The notes: generated by a model not told the origin, from the letters alone. A stretch of 64,000 nucleotides of DNA from Natronospirales bacterium (GCA_021792635.1 JAJYUH010000004.1:97342-161341), one strand, 5' to 3'; shown: positions 54,471-63,682, numbered from the stretch's first letter. A program made the numbers and translations.

Positions 54471-54550
54471 TGCAGGTTGGGGTGAGTTTTACGAACCCCG
54501 ACGCTCTTCGATCCACGTTGGGCTTCGGCTCAGCCTTCGCCCAACCTGCA
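54471..54550. repeat. Palindromic TGCAGGTTGGG element (tkt-gap)
   Basis: Outer arms TGCAGGTTGGG and CCCAACCTGCA are perfect inverted repeats 80 bp apart end to end. Inside, GTTGGGC...GCCCAAC forms a second nested hairpin around TTCGGCTCAGCCTTC, and GGGGT...ACCCC a third. It looks like the AGGTTGGG-type intergenic repeat common in several gammaproteobacteria. Confidence 0.8.
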
Positions 54551-54562
54551 CTTGCTCAACCG

Positions 54563-54632
54563 GTGCTGCGTGCTGGGTGCTGAGTAAAGACACGGGTTCT
54601 CACGCCGCACGCAGCACTAAACACTCAGCACT
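54563..54632. repeat. Palindromic GCTGCGTGCTGAG repeat, copy C (overlaps tkt 3' end)
   Basis: GTGCTGCGTGCTGGGTGCTG...AG, loop TAAAGACACGGGTTCTCACG, then CGCACGCAGCACTAAACACT...CAGCACTC. The right arm covers the last five tkt codons and its stop, so the element supplies the C-terminus RVLSV of transketolase. Confidence 0.85.
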
Positions 54633-56644
54633 CTGTCTTTGCGGGCCACGGCCTCCACCGTCTTCACCACGTTGTCCACGGTGAAACCGAAGTATTCAAA
54701 AACCTCCCGGGCGGGAGCCGATTCGCCGTAGCGGTCTATGCCGATGATGCGGCCCTGCGGACCCACGTAGCGGTGCCAGAATGCGCTCACGCCCGCTTCC
54801 ACCGCCACGCGCGCTTTCACGGCCGGCGGCAATACCCGGTCACGGTAACTCACATCCTGGACGTCAAACACGCTGGTACAGGGCATGGATACCACGCGCA
54901 CCGCGATACCCTCTCCGGCAAGCTGTTGCGCCGCCGCCGCCGCCAGCGCCACTTCGGAACCGGTGGCGATGAGAATGGCATCCGGCTCCCCCGGGCATTC
55001 CACCAGGATGTACCCCCCGCGGCGGATGGACTCCACCTGCACCGGCAGGCGGGCGAAATGCGGCAGATTCTGCCGCGACAGCACCAGGCTCGTGGGCCCG
55101 TGGCGGCGCTCGACGGCCGCCGCCCAGGCCACGGCGGTTTCCACGTCATCACAGGGTCTCCATAACTCCATTCCCGGCATGATGCGCAGGCACGCCAAGT
55201 GCTCGACGGACTGGTGGGTGGGGCCGTCCTCGCCGAGGCCGATGGAGTCATGGGTATATATATAGATGCTGCCCGCCCCCATGAGGGCGGCCATGCGCAG
55301 TGCATTGCGGGCGTAATCGGAGAAGGTGAGAAAGGTTCCGCCGTAGGGAATGAATCCGCCGTGCAGCGCCAGGCCGTTCAGGATGGCCGACATGCCGAAC
55401 TCGCGCACGCCGAAGAAAAGGTAATTGCCGCCGAAATCCTGCCGGGTGATGGGCCGCGAACCCTGCCAGTTGGTGTTGTTGGATTCCGTCAGGTCCGCGG
55501 AGCCGCCGATCAGCTCCGGCAAAACCGGAGCGTAACTGTTGAGGGCATTGCGTGAGGCCTTGCGCGTCGCCATCTCGGACCCGTTCGCCGCCACCTGTTC
55601 AATGAACTGTGTGGCATGGGCCGGCCAATTCTCCGGCAGCTCCCCCTGCATGCGGCGCACGAATTCCGCCGCCAGCTCCGGGTAGGCGCTGCGATACGCG
55701 GCAAACAGCAGGTTCCAGTTGTCCTCGAAAGCCCGGCCGCGCGGACGCGCATCCCAGCCGGCGTAATATTCAGCGGGAATCTCGAATGGTGCCCAATTCC
55801 AGTCCAGTTGCCGGCGCGCTGCGGCCACCTCCTCCTCGCCCAGCGCGGAACCGTGCGCCTGGCCGGTATTCTGTTTCCCGGGTGCGCCAAAGCCGATGAT
55901 GGTTTTGCAGCAAATGAGCGACGGCTTGTCCGTCACCGCGCGCGCCGCCTCGATGGCGCGCTTCACCGCGGCCGCATCGTGGCCGTCCACATCCGCCACC
56001 ACGTGCCAGCCGTAGGCTGCGAAGCGCGCGGGCGTGTCGTCAGTGAACCACAGGGCAATGTGGTTCTCGGTTGAATCAATGGAAATGCGGTTATCGTCAT
56101 AGAAACCCATGAGCTTGCCAAGCCCCAGCGTTCCCGCCAGCGAACAAGCCTCGTGGGAGATGCCTTCCATGAGGCAGCCGTCACCCATGAATACACAGGT
56201 GTAATGATCCACGATCTTGAAACCGGGCCGGTTGAAACGCGCCGCCAGTGCTTTCTCGGCGATGGCCATGCCCACGGAATTCGCCAGCCCCTGCCCCAAC
56301 GGACCGGTGGTGGTCTCGACGCCCGGCGTGACGCCGTATTCCGGATGGCCGGGCGTCTTTGAATGCAGTTGCCGGAAGCGTTTCAGCTCCTCCATGGGCA
56401 GGTCGTAACCGGAAAGATGCAGCAGCGCGTACTGCAGCATGCAGCCGTGGCCGTTGGACAGCACGAAGCGGTCCCGGTCCGGCCAGTGGGGATTGGCCGG
56501 ATTGTGCTTCAGATAATCGTTCCACAGCACCTCGGCGATGTCCGCCATGCCCATGGGCATGCCGGGATGACCGGACTTGGCCCGCTGCACCGCGTCCATG
56601 GCGAGCGCCCGGACGGCGTTGGCGAGTTCGCGACGGGAGGGCAT
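54617..56644 (-). CDS. tkt: Transketolase
   Basis: A 675-aa ThDP enzyme of the pentose phosphate and Calvin cycles. [38 protein letters not shown], the ThDP motif [20 protein letters not shown], and [20 protein letters not shown] are all conserved. The sequence is complete. The final residues fall within repeat copy C. It heads the tkt-gap-pgk-pyk unit; the ~210 bp upstream to the divergent thioesterase should hold the promoter. Confidence 0.97.
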   Translation of the reverse strand: MPSRRELANAVRALAMDAVQRAKSGHPGMPMGMADIAEVLWNDYLKHNPANPHWPDRDRFVLSNGHGCMLQYALLHLSGYDLPMEELKRFRQLHSKTPGHPEYGVTPGVETTTGPLGQGLANSVGMAIAEKALAARFNRPGFKIVDHYTCVFMGDGCLMEGISHEACSLAGTLGLGKLMGFYDDNRISIDSTENHIALWFTDDTPARFAAYGWHVVADVDGHDAAAVKRAIEAARAVTDKPSLICCKTIIGFGAPGKQNTGQAHGSALGEEEVAAARRQLDWNWAPFEIPAEYYAGWDARPRGRAFEDNWNLLFAAYRSAYPELAAEFVRRMQGELPENWPAHATQFIEQVAANGSEMATRKASRNALNSYAPVLPELIGGSADLTESNNTNWQGSRPITRQDFGGNYLFFGVREFGMSAILNGLALHGGFIPYGGTFLTFSDYARNALRMAALMGAGSIYIYTHDSIGLGEDGPTHQSVEHLACLRIMPGMELWRPCDDVETAVAWAAAVERRHGPTSLVLSRQNLPHFARLPVQVESIRRGGYILVECPGEPDAILIATGSEVALAAAAAQQLAGEGIAVRVVSMPCTSVFDVQDVSYRDRVLPPAVKARVAVEAGVSAFWHRYVGPQGRIIGIDRYGESAPAREVFEYFGFTVDNVVKTVEAVARKDRVLSV

Positions 56645-56857
56645 GGAAACTCCGCAGGGAACGATTGCGTATTTTCACCGATGGGCGGGACAGGGGCAAC
56701 CCATCGCGCGGCATGGCGGCAACTCAACTCCACGGAAATCAGGCATTTAGCACAAGCGATGCAGGATTTATTTTTACCGGCCGCGCTGGCCGCGCATTGC
56801 CGCACACGCGGGTTAATATAGGTGCGACCCTTGCACGCGCAACCGGCGATGAGGTAC

Positions 56858-57313
56858 ATGAACACACCCTCCTCCAAGACCTTCGATATCCTCTGGGCGG
56901 ATCTGGACCCCAACGGCCATATGCGCCACACCGCCTACATGGACTACGCCGCCCAGGCACGCGTGGATTTTCTGCATGATTGCGGCTTCACCCTGGAACG
57001 TTTTCAGCATCTGCGCATCGGTCCGGTGCTGTTGCGGGAAGAGACCCGGTACCTGCATGAAGTGCGCGCCAACGAACGCATCAGCGTTACGACCGAGATT
57101 ACCGGCCTGTCCTCCAACGGCAAACATTGGCGCATCCGCCACAGGATCTTCCGTGCCGGCGGCGAACTCGTCTGCGTGGTCAGCGTGCAAGGCGCCTGGC
57201 TGGACCTGGCGGCACGCAAAGTGGTCCCGGCGCCGGCGGAATTGCGGGAGGCCATGCGCAACGCAAGCCGTGCGGACGATTACGCCGAATTCACCGCACA
57301 GAAAATCGCATGA
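56858..57313 (+). CDS. Hotdog-fold acyl-CoA thioesterase
   Basis: A 151-aa 4HBT/FadM-like thioesterase. FDILWADLDPNGHMRHTAYM carries the catalytic Asp region, then YAAQARVDFLHDCGF on the central helix. The C-terminus FRAGGELVCVVSVQGAWLDL is typical of the fold. It should hydrolyse acyl-CoA or act on phenylacyl esters; the substrate is not evident. ATG 56858 has GAGG 5 bp upstream. It is divergent from tkt and 67 bp ahead of an ABC exporter. Confidence 0.88.
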   Translation: MNTPSSKTFDILWADLDPNGHMRHTAYMDYAAQARVDFLHDCGFTLERFQHLRIGPVLLREETRYLHEVRANERISVTTEITGLSSNGKHWRIRHRIFRAGGELVCVVSVQGAWLDLAARKVVPAPAELREAMRNASRADDYAEFTAQKIA

Positions 57314-57380
57314 CGTTTGTCACTGGGAAGCAGCTTCCCCTGCGCGCAGGATTGCATCCTGCCCGAGCGGAAGCATTTCC

Positions 57381-58352
57381 ATGAACATGCAGTACGCCGC
57401 CATCGAGACCCGGGACCTGAGCAAGCGTTACGAAAAGGTCGAAGCGCTGCGCGGTATTGATCTCACGGTGAATGCAGGCGAGATGTTCGCTCTGCTCGGC
57501 CCGAACGGCGCCGGCAAGACCACGCTGTTCTCCATCCTCGCCACGCTGCGCAAACCCAGCGGCGGCGAAGCGCGCGTCATGGGTTTCGATGTGATGCGCG
57601 AACGCGCCGCGGTGCGTCAGCGCATGGGCATCGTGTTTCAGGAGCCGGCGCTGGAACAGAAGCTCTCGGTGCGCGACAACCTGCTGCTCATGGGCCTGTT
57701 CTACGGCCTGTCCATGAAGGCCGCGCGCGTGCGCACCGGCGAGATCATGGAAACCCTGGGACTCACGGATATCGCCGCGCGCCAGGCACAAAAACTCTCC
57801 GGCGGCCAGAAGCGCCGTCTGGAGCTGGCGCGCTCCATGGTACCGAATCCCGACATCCTGTTTCTGGATGAAGCCACTCTGGGTCTCGACGTGGACGCAC
57901 GCCGCAGTTTCTGGGCGCAGGTGCGCCAGTTTGTGCGTTCCGGCCGCACGGTGTTCTTCACCACGCATTATATGGAGGAAGCGGAAGTGGCCGACCGCAT
58001 CGCGCTCATCAATGAAGGCCGGATTATCGCGCTGGGCACGCCCCGGGAACTCAAGGATCGCATCGGCGGCGGCGTGATTCTGCTTGCCACCGAGGATGAC
58101 GTGCGTGCGTGCGCCTGGCTGATGCAGCACGGGCACAAACCGGAAGCCAGTGAACGCGGCATCGTGCTGGTAAGCACGGAACCGGCCGCGGTGCTGCCCG
58201 CATTGCTCACCACGCTGCCGGTGAAGACGCTGCGTGCCGAGGTGCATGAACCCAGTCTGGAAGACGTGTTTCTGACGCTGACCGGCAAAGGGCTCGACAA
58301 CGGTGAGGCCGTACCGCCCAAACCGGCCTTGATCATGGGTGGCGCACGATGA
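57381..58352 (+). CDS. ABC transporter ATP-binding protein (NodI/DrrA-like)
   Basis: A 323-aa ATPase: Walker [20 protein letters not shown]-loop GIVFQEPALEQKLS, signature KLSGGQKRRLELARSMV, Walker B ILFLDEATLGLDVD (Ala instead of the usual Pro) and switch His in FTTHYMEEAEV. The C-terminal ~90 residues are the NodI/DrrA extension. ATG 57381 is preceded by a weak ribosome site. It overlaps its permease by ATGA. Confidence 0.93.
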   Translation: MNMQYAAIETRDLSKRYEKVEALRGIDLTVNAGEMFALLGPNGAGKTTLFSILATLRKPSGGEARVMGFDVMRERAAVRQRMGIVFQEPALEQKLSVRDNLLLMGLFYGLSMKAARVRTGEIMETLGLTDIAARQAQKLSGGQKRRLELARSMVPNPDILFLDEATLGLDVDARRSFWAQVRQFVRSGRTVFFTTHYMEEAEVADRIALINEGRIIALGTPRELKDRIGGGVILLATEDDVRACAWLMQHGHKPEASERGIVLVSTEPAAVLPALLTTLPVKTLRAEVHEPSLEDVFLTLTGKGLDNGEAVPPKPALIMGGAR

Positions 58353-59092
58353 AGGGCCTGTTCGCCGTCATCATGCTGGATCTCAAGCGGCTGCAGACCG
58401 ATCGCGTGCGGCTCATCTCCAGCCTGATTCAGCCGCTGCTGTATTTATTTGTGCTGGGTTCCGGCCTGGGTGCGAGCTCGGTACTGGGCAAGGGCAGGTA
58501 TATACAGTACATTTTCCCGGGCGTGCTGGGACTGTCGCTGCTGTTCTCGGCGGTGTTCGCCGCCATGCTCATCGTGTTCGACCGGCAGATCGGCTTCCTG
58601 AAAGCGGTGCTGGTGGCACCGGTGCCGCGCACCGCCATTGCCATCGGCAAAGTGCTCTCCGGCGCCATCCAGGCGCTGGTTCCCGCCGTGGTGCTGCTGA
58701 TCTTTCTGCCGCTGCTTGGAATGCACATGGGCTGGCTGCGCTTTCTCGGTTTGCTGGGCGCCATGGTCATCGCCGCCATCACGTTCTCGGCACTGGGCGT
58801 GGCCACCGCCGCGCGCTTCAAGTCCACTACCGTGTTTCCCATCATCTCCAATGCCGTGCTGCTGCCGATGTTTTTCCTCTCAGGTGCGCTCTACCCGCTC
58901 GCCGACGCGCCTCACTGGCTCAAGATACTGGCGCATTTTGATCCGGTGGCCTACGCCGTGGACTTGATGCGCGGCGCGGTGCTCGACACCACTTTTTTTC
59001 CGGTGTGGCTGTCGCTCGCGGTGCTGACGGGATTCATCACTACGCTCACCTGGCTTGCCACGCGCGTGTTCGCCTCCGGTGAAGACGCCTGA
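58349..59092 (+). CDS. ABC-2 type permease (NodJ/YadH-like)
   Basis: A 247-aa six-helix permease with RLISSLIQPLLYLFVLGSGL near the N-terminus and the ABC-2 signature region ISNAVLLPMFFLSGALYPL. It partners the preceding ATPase. The substrate is unknown; NodJ/DrrB relatives export lipids, oligosaccharides or drugs. A cupin gene follows 12 bp later with GGGAG before its ATG, so the three form one unit. Confidence 0.92.
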   Translation: MKGLFAVIMLDLKRLQTDRVRLISSLIQPLLYLFVLGSGLGASSVLGKGRYIQYIFPGVLGLSLLFSAVFAAMLIVFDRQIGFLKAVLVAPVPRTAIAIGKVLSGAIQALVPAVVLLIFLPLLGMHMGWLRFLGLLGAMVIAAITFSALGVATAARFKSTTVFPIISNAVLLPMFFLSGALYPLADAPHWLKILAHFDPVAYAVDLMRGAVLDTTFFPVWLSLAVLTGFITTLTWLATRVFASGEDA

Positions 59093-59104
59093 AGGGAGAC
59101 TCAC

Positions 59105-59473
59105 ATGAGCATGGATAAAGTGAACATCCTGGAGAAGTTCCGCAGCTTCGACGATTTCTGGAATCCCAGAATCGCGGGCGAGCTGAACGACGCCCAGATA
59201 AAACTGGTGAAAATCCGCGGTGAATTCATCTGGCACCATCACGACCGCGAGGACGAGCTGTTCCTGGTGGTCAAGGGCCGGCTGCTGATGCAACTGCGGA
59301 ACGGCAACGTGACGGTGGATGAAGGCGAATTCATCATCATTCCCAAGGGCGTCGAGCACTGCCCCAAATCCCTGAGCGAGGAAACCCACATCCTGCTCAT
59401 GGAACCCAAGACCACGCTTAATACCGGCAACCTCAGAAATGAACACACACTGACCGCACTCGAAAGAATTTGA
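59105..59473 (+). CDS. Small cupin-domain protein
   Basis: A 122-aa cupin. FIWHHHDREDELFLVVKG gives the metal-binding His-His-Glu of motif 1, and FIIIPKGVEHCPKSL the His of motif 2. Single-domain cupins of this form are often sugar-binding or mannose-6-phosphate-isomerase-like, but the substrate is unknown. ATG 59105; it has a good ribosome site (GGGAG). Co-transcribed with the ABC exporter. Confidence 0.9.
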   Translation: MSMDKVNILEKFRSFDDFWNPRIAGELNDAQIKLVKIRGEFIWHHHDREDELFLVVKGRLLMQLRNGNVTVDEGEFIIIPKGVEHCPKSLSEETHILLMEPKTTLNTGNLRNEHTLTALERI

Positions 59474-59517
59474 GTGTAAACCACAATGCAGCGAGCTGCC
59501 GCGTGCTCGCCGCCGAT

Positions 59518-59546
59518 TTAACATGGGTGCTCATTTCGTGTACAAT
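59518..59546 (+). promoter_or_regulatory. Sigma-70 promoter
   Basis: TTAACA (-35, 59518-59523), a 17-bp spacer, and TACAAT (-10, 59541-59546). The predicted start is near 59553, some 32 bp ahead of ATG 59585. It is one of the cleanest sigma-70-like pairs in the window. Confidence 0.75.
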
Positions 59547-59584
59547 ATCTGCCGTTTTGGTCGAATGTGTCCAGAGATTTCTCC

Positions 59585-59965
59585 ATGGCTATCCAATCCT
59601 CGAAGTTCCAGGGTGCCTCCGGCACGACTTACGCATACTACGTATTTCCGCTGGATTTCAGCCCAAAAGATGATCAGTTCGGCAATTACATGCTGGCGCG
59701 GCAGTCCCGGGAAGGCCGCTGGATCCCGGTGTTTATCGGTCAGGGCAACCTGAAAGAACGCGTGCGAGACAAAGTTCACATGCGCCGCGCGCAGCAGAAA
59801 GGCGCCACACACATCCTCGCGCGCGTGAACCAGAATGAACAGCTGCGGCGCGTGGAAGAGCGCGATATGCTCGTAGCTCATCCCGAGGCGTGCACGCCGA
59901 CCGGATGCAACGAAAAAATATTCGCCAAAGCGGCGCCTTTGCGCATAATCCAGAAGCGTGACTGA
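59585..59965 (+). CDS. Hypothetical protein, possibly GIY-YIG-like
   Basis: A 126-aa protein. NYMLARQSREGRWIPVFIGQ followed by GNLKERVRDKVHMRRAQQKG and RRVEERDMLVAH, PTGCN has the spacing of a GIY-YIG nuclease (tyrosine strands, Arg helix, Glu, terminal PxCN), but the GIY and YIG tripeptides themselves are not clear. ATG 59585 is preferred; a GTG 18 bp upstream is possible. A strong promoter lies directly upstream, so it is transcribed alone. I regard the nuclease idea as tentative. Confidence 0.6.
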   Translation: MAIQSSKFQGASGTTYAYYVFPLDFSPKDDQFGNYMLARQSREGRWIPVFIGQGNLKERVRDKVHMRRAQQKGATHILARVNQNEQLRRVEERDMLVAHPEACTPTGCNEKIFAKAAPLRIIQKRD

Positions 59966-60115
59966 ATAGTCCGCGCTCCTTCTTCGTAATGCCGGCGCAG
60001 AGTTCGCTCCCGCCCATACCGGAAGCGGGGCGCATGCGGATCCCGCCTTACTTCCAGTCAATTCCGCCACCCGGAATTCATCCGGTCCCCGTCTTTGCGG
60101 GAGGGACACAAGACC

Positions 60116-60721
60116 TCACTCGCGCAAGTGCTTCGGGCCGCTCACGCAGGGACTGCCGCGCTCGTAGAAACGCAACCGCCGGTGTGCGTCTTTGGTAATG
60201 CCGATACGCACGCTCCTGCCGATGCGCCCGGCAGGCCGCACCGCGGTCCCCAACCACAACGGTCCTTTGGCGCAGAGATCCAGGCCATCCAATTGCATGT
60301 TCGCGCGCAGCGCCGCGGCGAGCCGGCCCGGCCCGCGCGTCATCCCATGCACGCGCGTGGTGCCGCGCCGTTTCCGCATCCACGCGATTCCATCCAGCGG
60401 TTCCAGGGCGCGCAACAGCACACCCGCACCCACCCCCTCCCGCTCACTGCTCACATTGAGCATGAAGTGGTTGCCGTAGATGAAATACACATAGGCGTGG
60501 CCGTGTTCCAGGAACAGCGAACGATTGCGCCTGGTGGGCCCGCGGAAGGCGTGGCAGGCGGCATCACCCGGCAGATAGGCTTCAGTTTCCACGATGCGCC
60601 CGGTGATCCGGCCCCGCGGCAGTTCCCGCACCAGTGTCTTGCCGATGAGATAGCGCGCGAGCGCCGCCGTGGCCACCGGCAGGTCGGTGCGGCGCAGGCG
60701 TTTGAGGGATCGAGGGATCAT
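60116..60721 (-). CDS. 3-methyladenine DNA glycosylase (AAG/MPG family)
   Basis: A 201-aa base-excision repair enzyme. RITGRIVETEAYLPGDAACH contains the catalytic Glu, HAFRGPTRRNRSLF the DNA-binding loop, and HAYVYFIYGNHFMLNV the base-stacking Tyr strand; MTRGPGRLAAAL is also conserved. It removes alkylated and deaminated purines. Length is normal. It is a single gene with no obvious operon partner. Confidence 0.94.
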   Translation of the reverse strand: MIPRSLKRLRRTDLPVATAALARYLIGKTLVRELPRGRITGRIVETEAYLPGDAACHAFRGPTRRNRSLFLEHGHAYVYFIYGNHFMLNVSSEREGVGAGVLLRALEPLDGIAWMRKRRGTTRVHGMTRGPGRLAAALRANMQLDGLDLCAKGPLWLGTAVRPAGRIGRSVRIGITKDAHRRLRFYERGSPCVSGPKHLRE

Positions 60722-60860
60722 GCGCTCAGGCAGAGACGGGTTGCCGGCTGCCGGAACACCCGGATGAGGCGTTACCGCCGCGGGTCGCAGTTATTCGCGC
60801 ACCGATTGCGCCCGGCACAATCCGGGGATGAAATGCGCGTGCAAAAATTCAATGGGATGC

Positions 60861-60887
60861 AAAAGCTCTGCCGCGAACGGCAGAGCT
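60861..60887 (-). terminator. Rho-independent terminator after the RRM gene
   Basis: On the minus strand a perfect 10-bp stem AGCTCTGCCG-TTCG-CGGCAGAGCT with a stable TTCG loop is followed by TTTGC. It lies about 30 bp after the RNA-binding-protein stop. Confidence 0.85.
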
Positions 60888-60917
60888 CCCGCAATCCGAC
60901 TCAGACCAAAACCAGGT

Positions 60918-61208
60918 TTACCACCTGGAACGGTTGCCGCCGCCGTCGTTACGGGGACGCGGCTTGTCAGTGGCCATGTTCACCTTGAGGGGCCGGCCGC
61001 CGACATCCTTGCCGTTCAGTTCCTGGGCTTTCTCCGCCGCCGCCTGGGTGGCAAACGTGATGAACCCGAAGCCCTTGGGGCGGCCTGTATCCCGATCCAT
61101 GATCAGGGCCACTTCGGAAATTTCACCGTACGGGGAAAACATCCCGCGCAGTTGGGTTTCATCCATCGTATAGGGGAAATTACCGACGTAAAGTTTCTTC
61201 TGTTCCAT
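60918..61208 (-). CDS. RRM-domain RNA-binding protein
   Basis: A 96-aa single-RRM protein of the bacterial Rbp type. RNP2 is KLYVGNFPYTM and RNP1 is RPKGFGFITFA; the C-terminus is a short basic glycine-rich tail (RPRNDGGGNRSRW). Family members are often cold-induced and bind RNA without known sequence specificity. ATG 61208 (MEQKKLYVGN) matches the family and has AGAGAG upstream. A UUCG-loop terminator follows. Confidence 0.93.
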   Translation of the reverse strand: MEQKKLYVGNFPYTMDETQLRGMFSPYGEISEVALIMDRDTGRPKGFGFITFATQAAAEKAQELNGKDVGGRPLKVNMATDKPRPRNDGGGNRSRW

Positions 61209-62034
61209 TGCAATCTCTCTAAAGTAATTGATAATTCGAACGTTCGTTCTCAACCGCAGCCGGCGACATTGAAATCATCAGAAGCCATCTCGAAAACAAC
61301 GTGGGAGCCGGCGGAACGCGACGGGTAGTGGCGGAGAAGCAGGGTGCGCACGGGGAGGTACATGAGTATTTCGAGCCGATGCGTAACAAGGTTTTGCCAG
61401 GCGCAGCGGTTTTTGAGATGGCTTCTGAATATCACAGTCTGTGTAAGAACGTGTCTTTGTACCACGCCCCGGATGATAAAGATAGTAAAAACAGGGCTAT
61501 AGGAAAAATATTGGCATTTTTGACCGAAAATCCCTACCAACAGACAAAACCACGCGCATCCGCCAACCCGGTTCCCCCACCCGCTCTTCGCATTTTTGGC
61601 ACTCGTCTGCCTTGCGCCGCTCTCATGACGATACTGTCCGTTCCTCATCCGGCCGCGGAACCCGGCAAATTATATAACCTGGCCGGAACCCCGCAGATCC
61701 TGTTCTTCCTGTTATGTCAAAGATGACGATATCAACCGCAGCCGGTACGCTTGCAATCGGCAAACACCAGGCAAATTGGAGTGTAGGATATTCATCAATT
61801 GCTTCCTTTGCCGCCAGAAGCCGGCCGTGCCGCATGGCAATCTGAATCGCGGAATGCCCTCAGGCGGCATCGGGCGGATCAGTAAGCGCTGGAGGCGGTA
61901 AAGGCGGCGGCGGATTCGGGTTGCTGGGCCTCAGGCTGCCTTGGGATGGCGCCACCATCGCCATACCGGGATACTTGTATGAGTGCTTTATCTCCGTGCA
62001 CAAAGCGTCAACCCCATTAACGGCAGGTAACAAC
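61209..62034. other. Long gap without a convincing gene
   Basis: About 825 bp. The left part should carry the promoter of the RRM gene and a 149-bp inverted-repeat element (61279-61427, listed separately). The rest (61430-62034) shows open frames on both strands but none with family features; base composition drops near 61430-61560. Confidence 0.5.
61279..61427. repeat. 149-bp element with 17-18 bp inverted ends
   Basis: CAGAAGCCATCTCGAAAA at 61279-61296 and TTTTTGAGATGGCTTCTG at 61410-61427 are inverted copies with one mismatch. The interior is not obviously coding. The size and ends suggest a MITE-like or REP-like unit; no flanking duplication was confirmed. Confidence 0.65.
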
Positions 62035-62601
62035 ATGGCCAGTCACCCATTCTCGCCGTGGCACTATTTGACGGTCGGATTGCTGTTCGCGATTGTCGTC
62101 CCCTGGTTCATTTGGCATGCAACCGGCCGGACTCAAACGCCGGGCCTGCAGCAATTTAATACCGATCCCTCGTGCAGTGCGGCCAATCTCCTGGCGGGAG
62201 ACGCAGCCCGGCAAGGTGCGTGCACTGTTGCCTTGGTGCCCGTTGATGACAAAAGGTCGGTTACGGAATACAGACCGACAACAATGCCACATCAAAAGTA
62301 TTTGATATCGGTCAGCACGGGGCTTGCGGACAATCCGACGTTTCAGATTGTCGGCCCCAATGTACTGCCGGATGTCACCATAGGCAAACCGCTCTACGTG
62401 CTTATATACCGCCGGCAGATCGTCATGTCGCTGATCCATGGGCAGGCTGTCGTCACGGTTAACAATCCGGACAATACCGCGAGCACCAACACTTTTCGCA
62501 AAGTTTTGACCGTGCTGTCCCTGCTAGTCGCGGCCGGCGCATTCTTTATCGCCGTGAAGATGCTGTTTTTCCCGCGGCCGGATCATTCACAGGCAACTTG
62601 A
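62035..62601 (+). CDS. Hypothetical bitopic membrane protein
   Basis: A 188-aa protein with two membrane helices: YLTVGLLFAIVVPWFIWHA near the N-terminus and VLTVLSLLVAAGAFFIAVKM near the C-terminus. Between them is a ~110-aa extracytoplasmic domain with Cys pairs (CSAANLL, GACTVAL). No family recognised. ATG 62035 (MASHPFSPW) is preferred; the frame is open to 61921. It stands alone. Confidence 0.65.
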   Translation: MASHPFSPWHYLTVGLLFAIVVPWFIWHATGRTQTPGLQQFNTDPSCSAANLLAGDAARQGACTVALVPVDDKRSVTEYRPTTMPHQKYLISVSTGLADNPTFQIVGPNVLPDVTIGKPLYVLIYRRQIVMSLIHGQAVVTVNNPDNTASTNTFRKVLTVLSLLVAAGAFFIAVKMLFFPRPDHSQAT

Positions 62602-62645
62602 AAGCCACACGCAAAACCGGGTTGAGCCCCGTTCGTCACGCGGAT

Positions 62646-63296
62646 TCAGGATTTGGACTGCCGGCGTGCAGCGCCCACCGGCAATGTTAATGTACGCTGC
62701 ATTTCCGGAGTGTCGAAAAGTCCGGGGTTGTGCAAATAATCCAGCATCATGTCCAGCGAATCCTGGCCCCAGAAAATCTGGTTATTGATCACGAACGTCG
62801 GCACTCCAAAGATTTCCCTGTTGATGGCGTCCTTGGTATTGGCGCGCAAATTTGACTTGATTGTTTCATCAGCCAGTATGGCCTCAATGTTCGGTATCCC
62901 CAGGCGACTGCCCAATTCGGCAATCTCTTGCGGCTCCTGCAAATCGCGCCCTTCCTTCCAGATCATGTCAAAGGCCGTGGTCACATTCTCCTGCGTCGGC
63001 TGTGCGCCAATAAGCAGCCGCATGGCATGCAGGGAATTGAAAGGGTGGGAAGGCGGCATCTTGAACGGAATCCCCAGATGCTCGGCCAGCCAGGTGACGT
63101 GGCGATAGGTGTAAATGCGTTTCGCTGGAATCTCCGCCGGACCCTTATGTTTCCAGTGCTGCAGCAGTGCCGCGAACAGGATAGGGACGTATTCGATCCT
63201 GAGATTGCCCGGAAGCCGCTGGAACTGCTTCAGGTGCAGGTAGGCAAAGGGTGAAATGAGATCGAAATACCAGCGCGCTGTAGTTGGGCGGTTCAT
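62646..63296 (-). CDS. 2-hydroxychromene-2-carboxylate isomerase (DsbA fold)
   Basis: A 216-aa kappa-class GST/HCCA isomerase-like protein. WYFDLISPFAYLHLKQFQRL is the typical N-terminus in which Ser replaces the DsbA Cys pair. The cis-Pro loop is IFGVPTFVINNQIFWGQDSL. Glutathione-dependent isomerisation in naphthalene-type degradation is known for the family. There are no catabolic neighbours, so the substrate is open. Confidence 0.9.
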   Translation of the reverse strand: MNRPTTARWYFDLISPFAYLHLKQFQRLPGNLRIEYVPILFAALLQHWKHKGPAEIPAKRIYTYRHVTWLAEHLGIPFKMPPSHPFNSLHAMRLLIGAQPTQENVTTAFDMIWKEGRDLQEPQEIAELGSRLGIPNIEAILADETIKSNLRANTKDAINREIFGVPTFVINNQIFWGQDSLDMMLDYLHNPGLFDTPEMQRTLTLPVGAARRQSKS

Positions 63297-63363
63297 ATGG
63301 CTTTCTGCGGAGAATCCTGTCTGCCCATCATACGAAATGTCGGAATACGCTGGGTGATTGTGC

Positions 63364-63443
63364 GCCTAACCAAGGTAACCGGCGGCCCGCCGCGCAGGTA
63401 AAGCCGCGCACGCGGGACGTCCGTGTTGACCGCCGGGTTGGGT
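63364..63443 (-). repeat. attC-like palindrome (integron-type recombination site)
   Basis: On the minus strand the site starts ACCCAAC (63437-63443) and ends GTTAGGC (63364-63370), fitting RYYYAAC and GTTRRRY. Inner boxes CCGGCGG/CCGCCGG are inverted, with a further GC-rich imperfect hairpin between, 80 bp in total. It lies directly after the ParE-like frame, as attC sites follow cassette genes. No integron integrase is in the window. Confidence 0.5.
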
Positions 63444-63455
63444 GCCATGGGCACC

Positions 63456-63682
63456 CTAATCAGGCGGAACAGGGCCACGACTTGTGTACCAGAATACAAG
63501 GACCTCGGTTGCATCGGACATGACGCGGTCGTAGAGCTGGCGGTGGACGCGGCTGAGGTGAACACGCCGGACGCCCGGGAGGCTCGCGTTGCGCGCAAGT
63601 GCGCCGATACGCGGTTGGCTCCGAATAAGCGCAAAAGCCCGCTCTATTTGGGTCAATGTTTCTATCGTCTGCGCCGGTGAAT
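63456..63682 (-). pseudogene. ParE/RelE-family toxin, 5'-truncated
   Basis: The frame reads AQTIETLTQIERAFALIRSQ, PRIGALARNASLPGVRRVHL and EVLVFWYTSRGPVPPD. This is the helix hairpin and C-terminal strand set of a ParE-like toxin. The N-terminal ~25 residues are missing, and the sequence joins a transposase fragment on the other strand near 63680. The catalytic or gyrase-contacting C-terminus remains. No start codon with a ribosome site is left. Confidence 0.7.
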
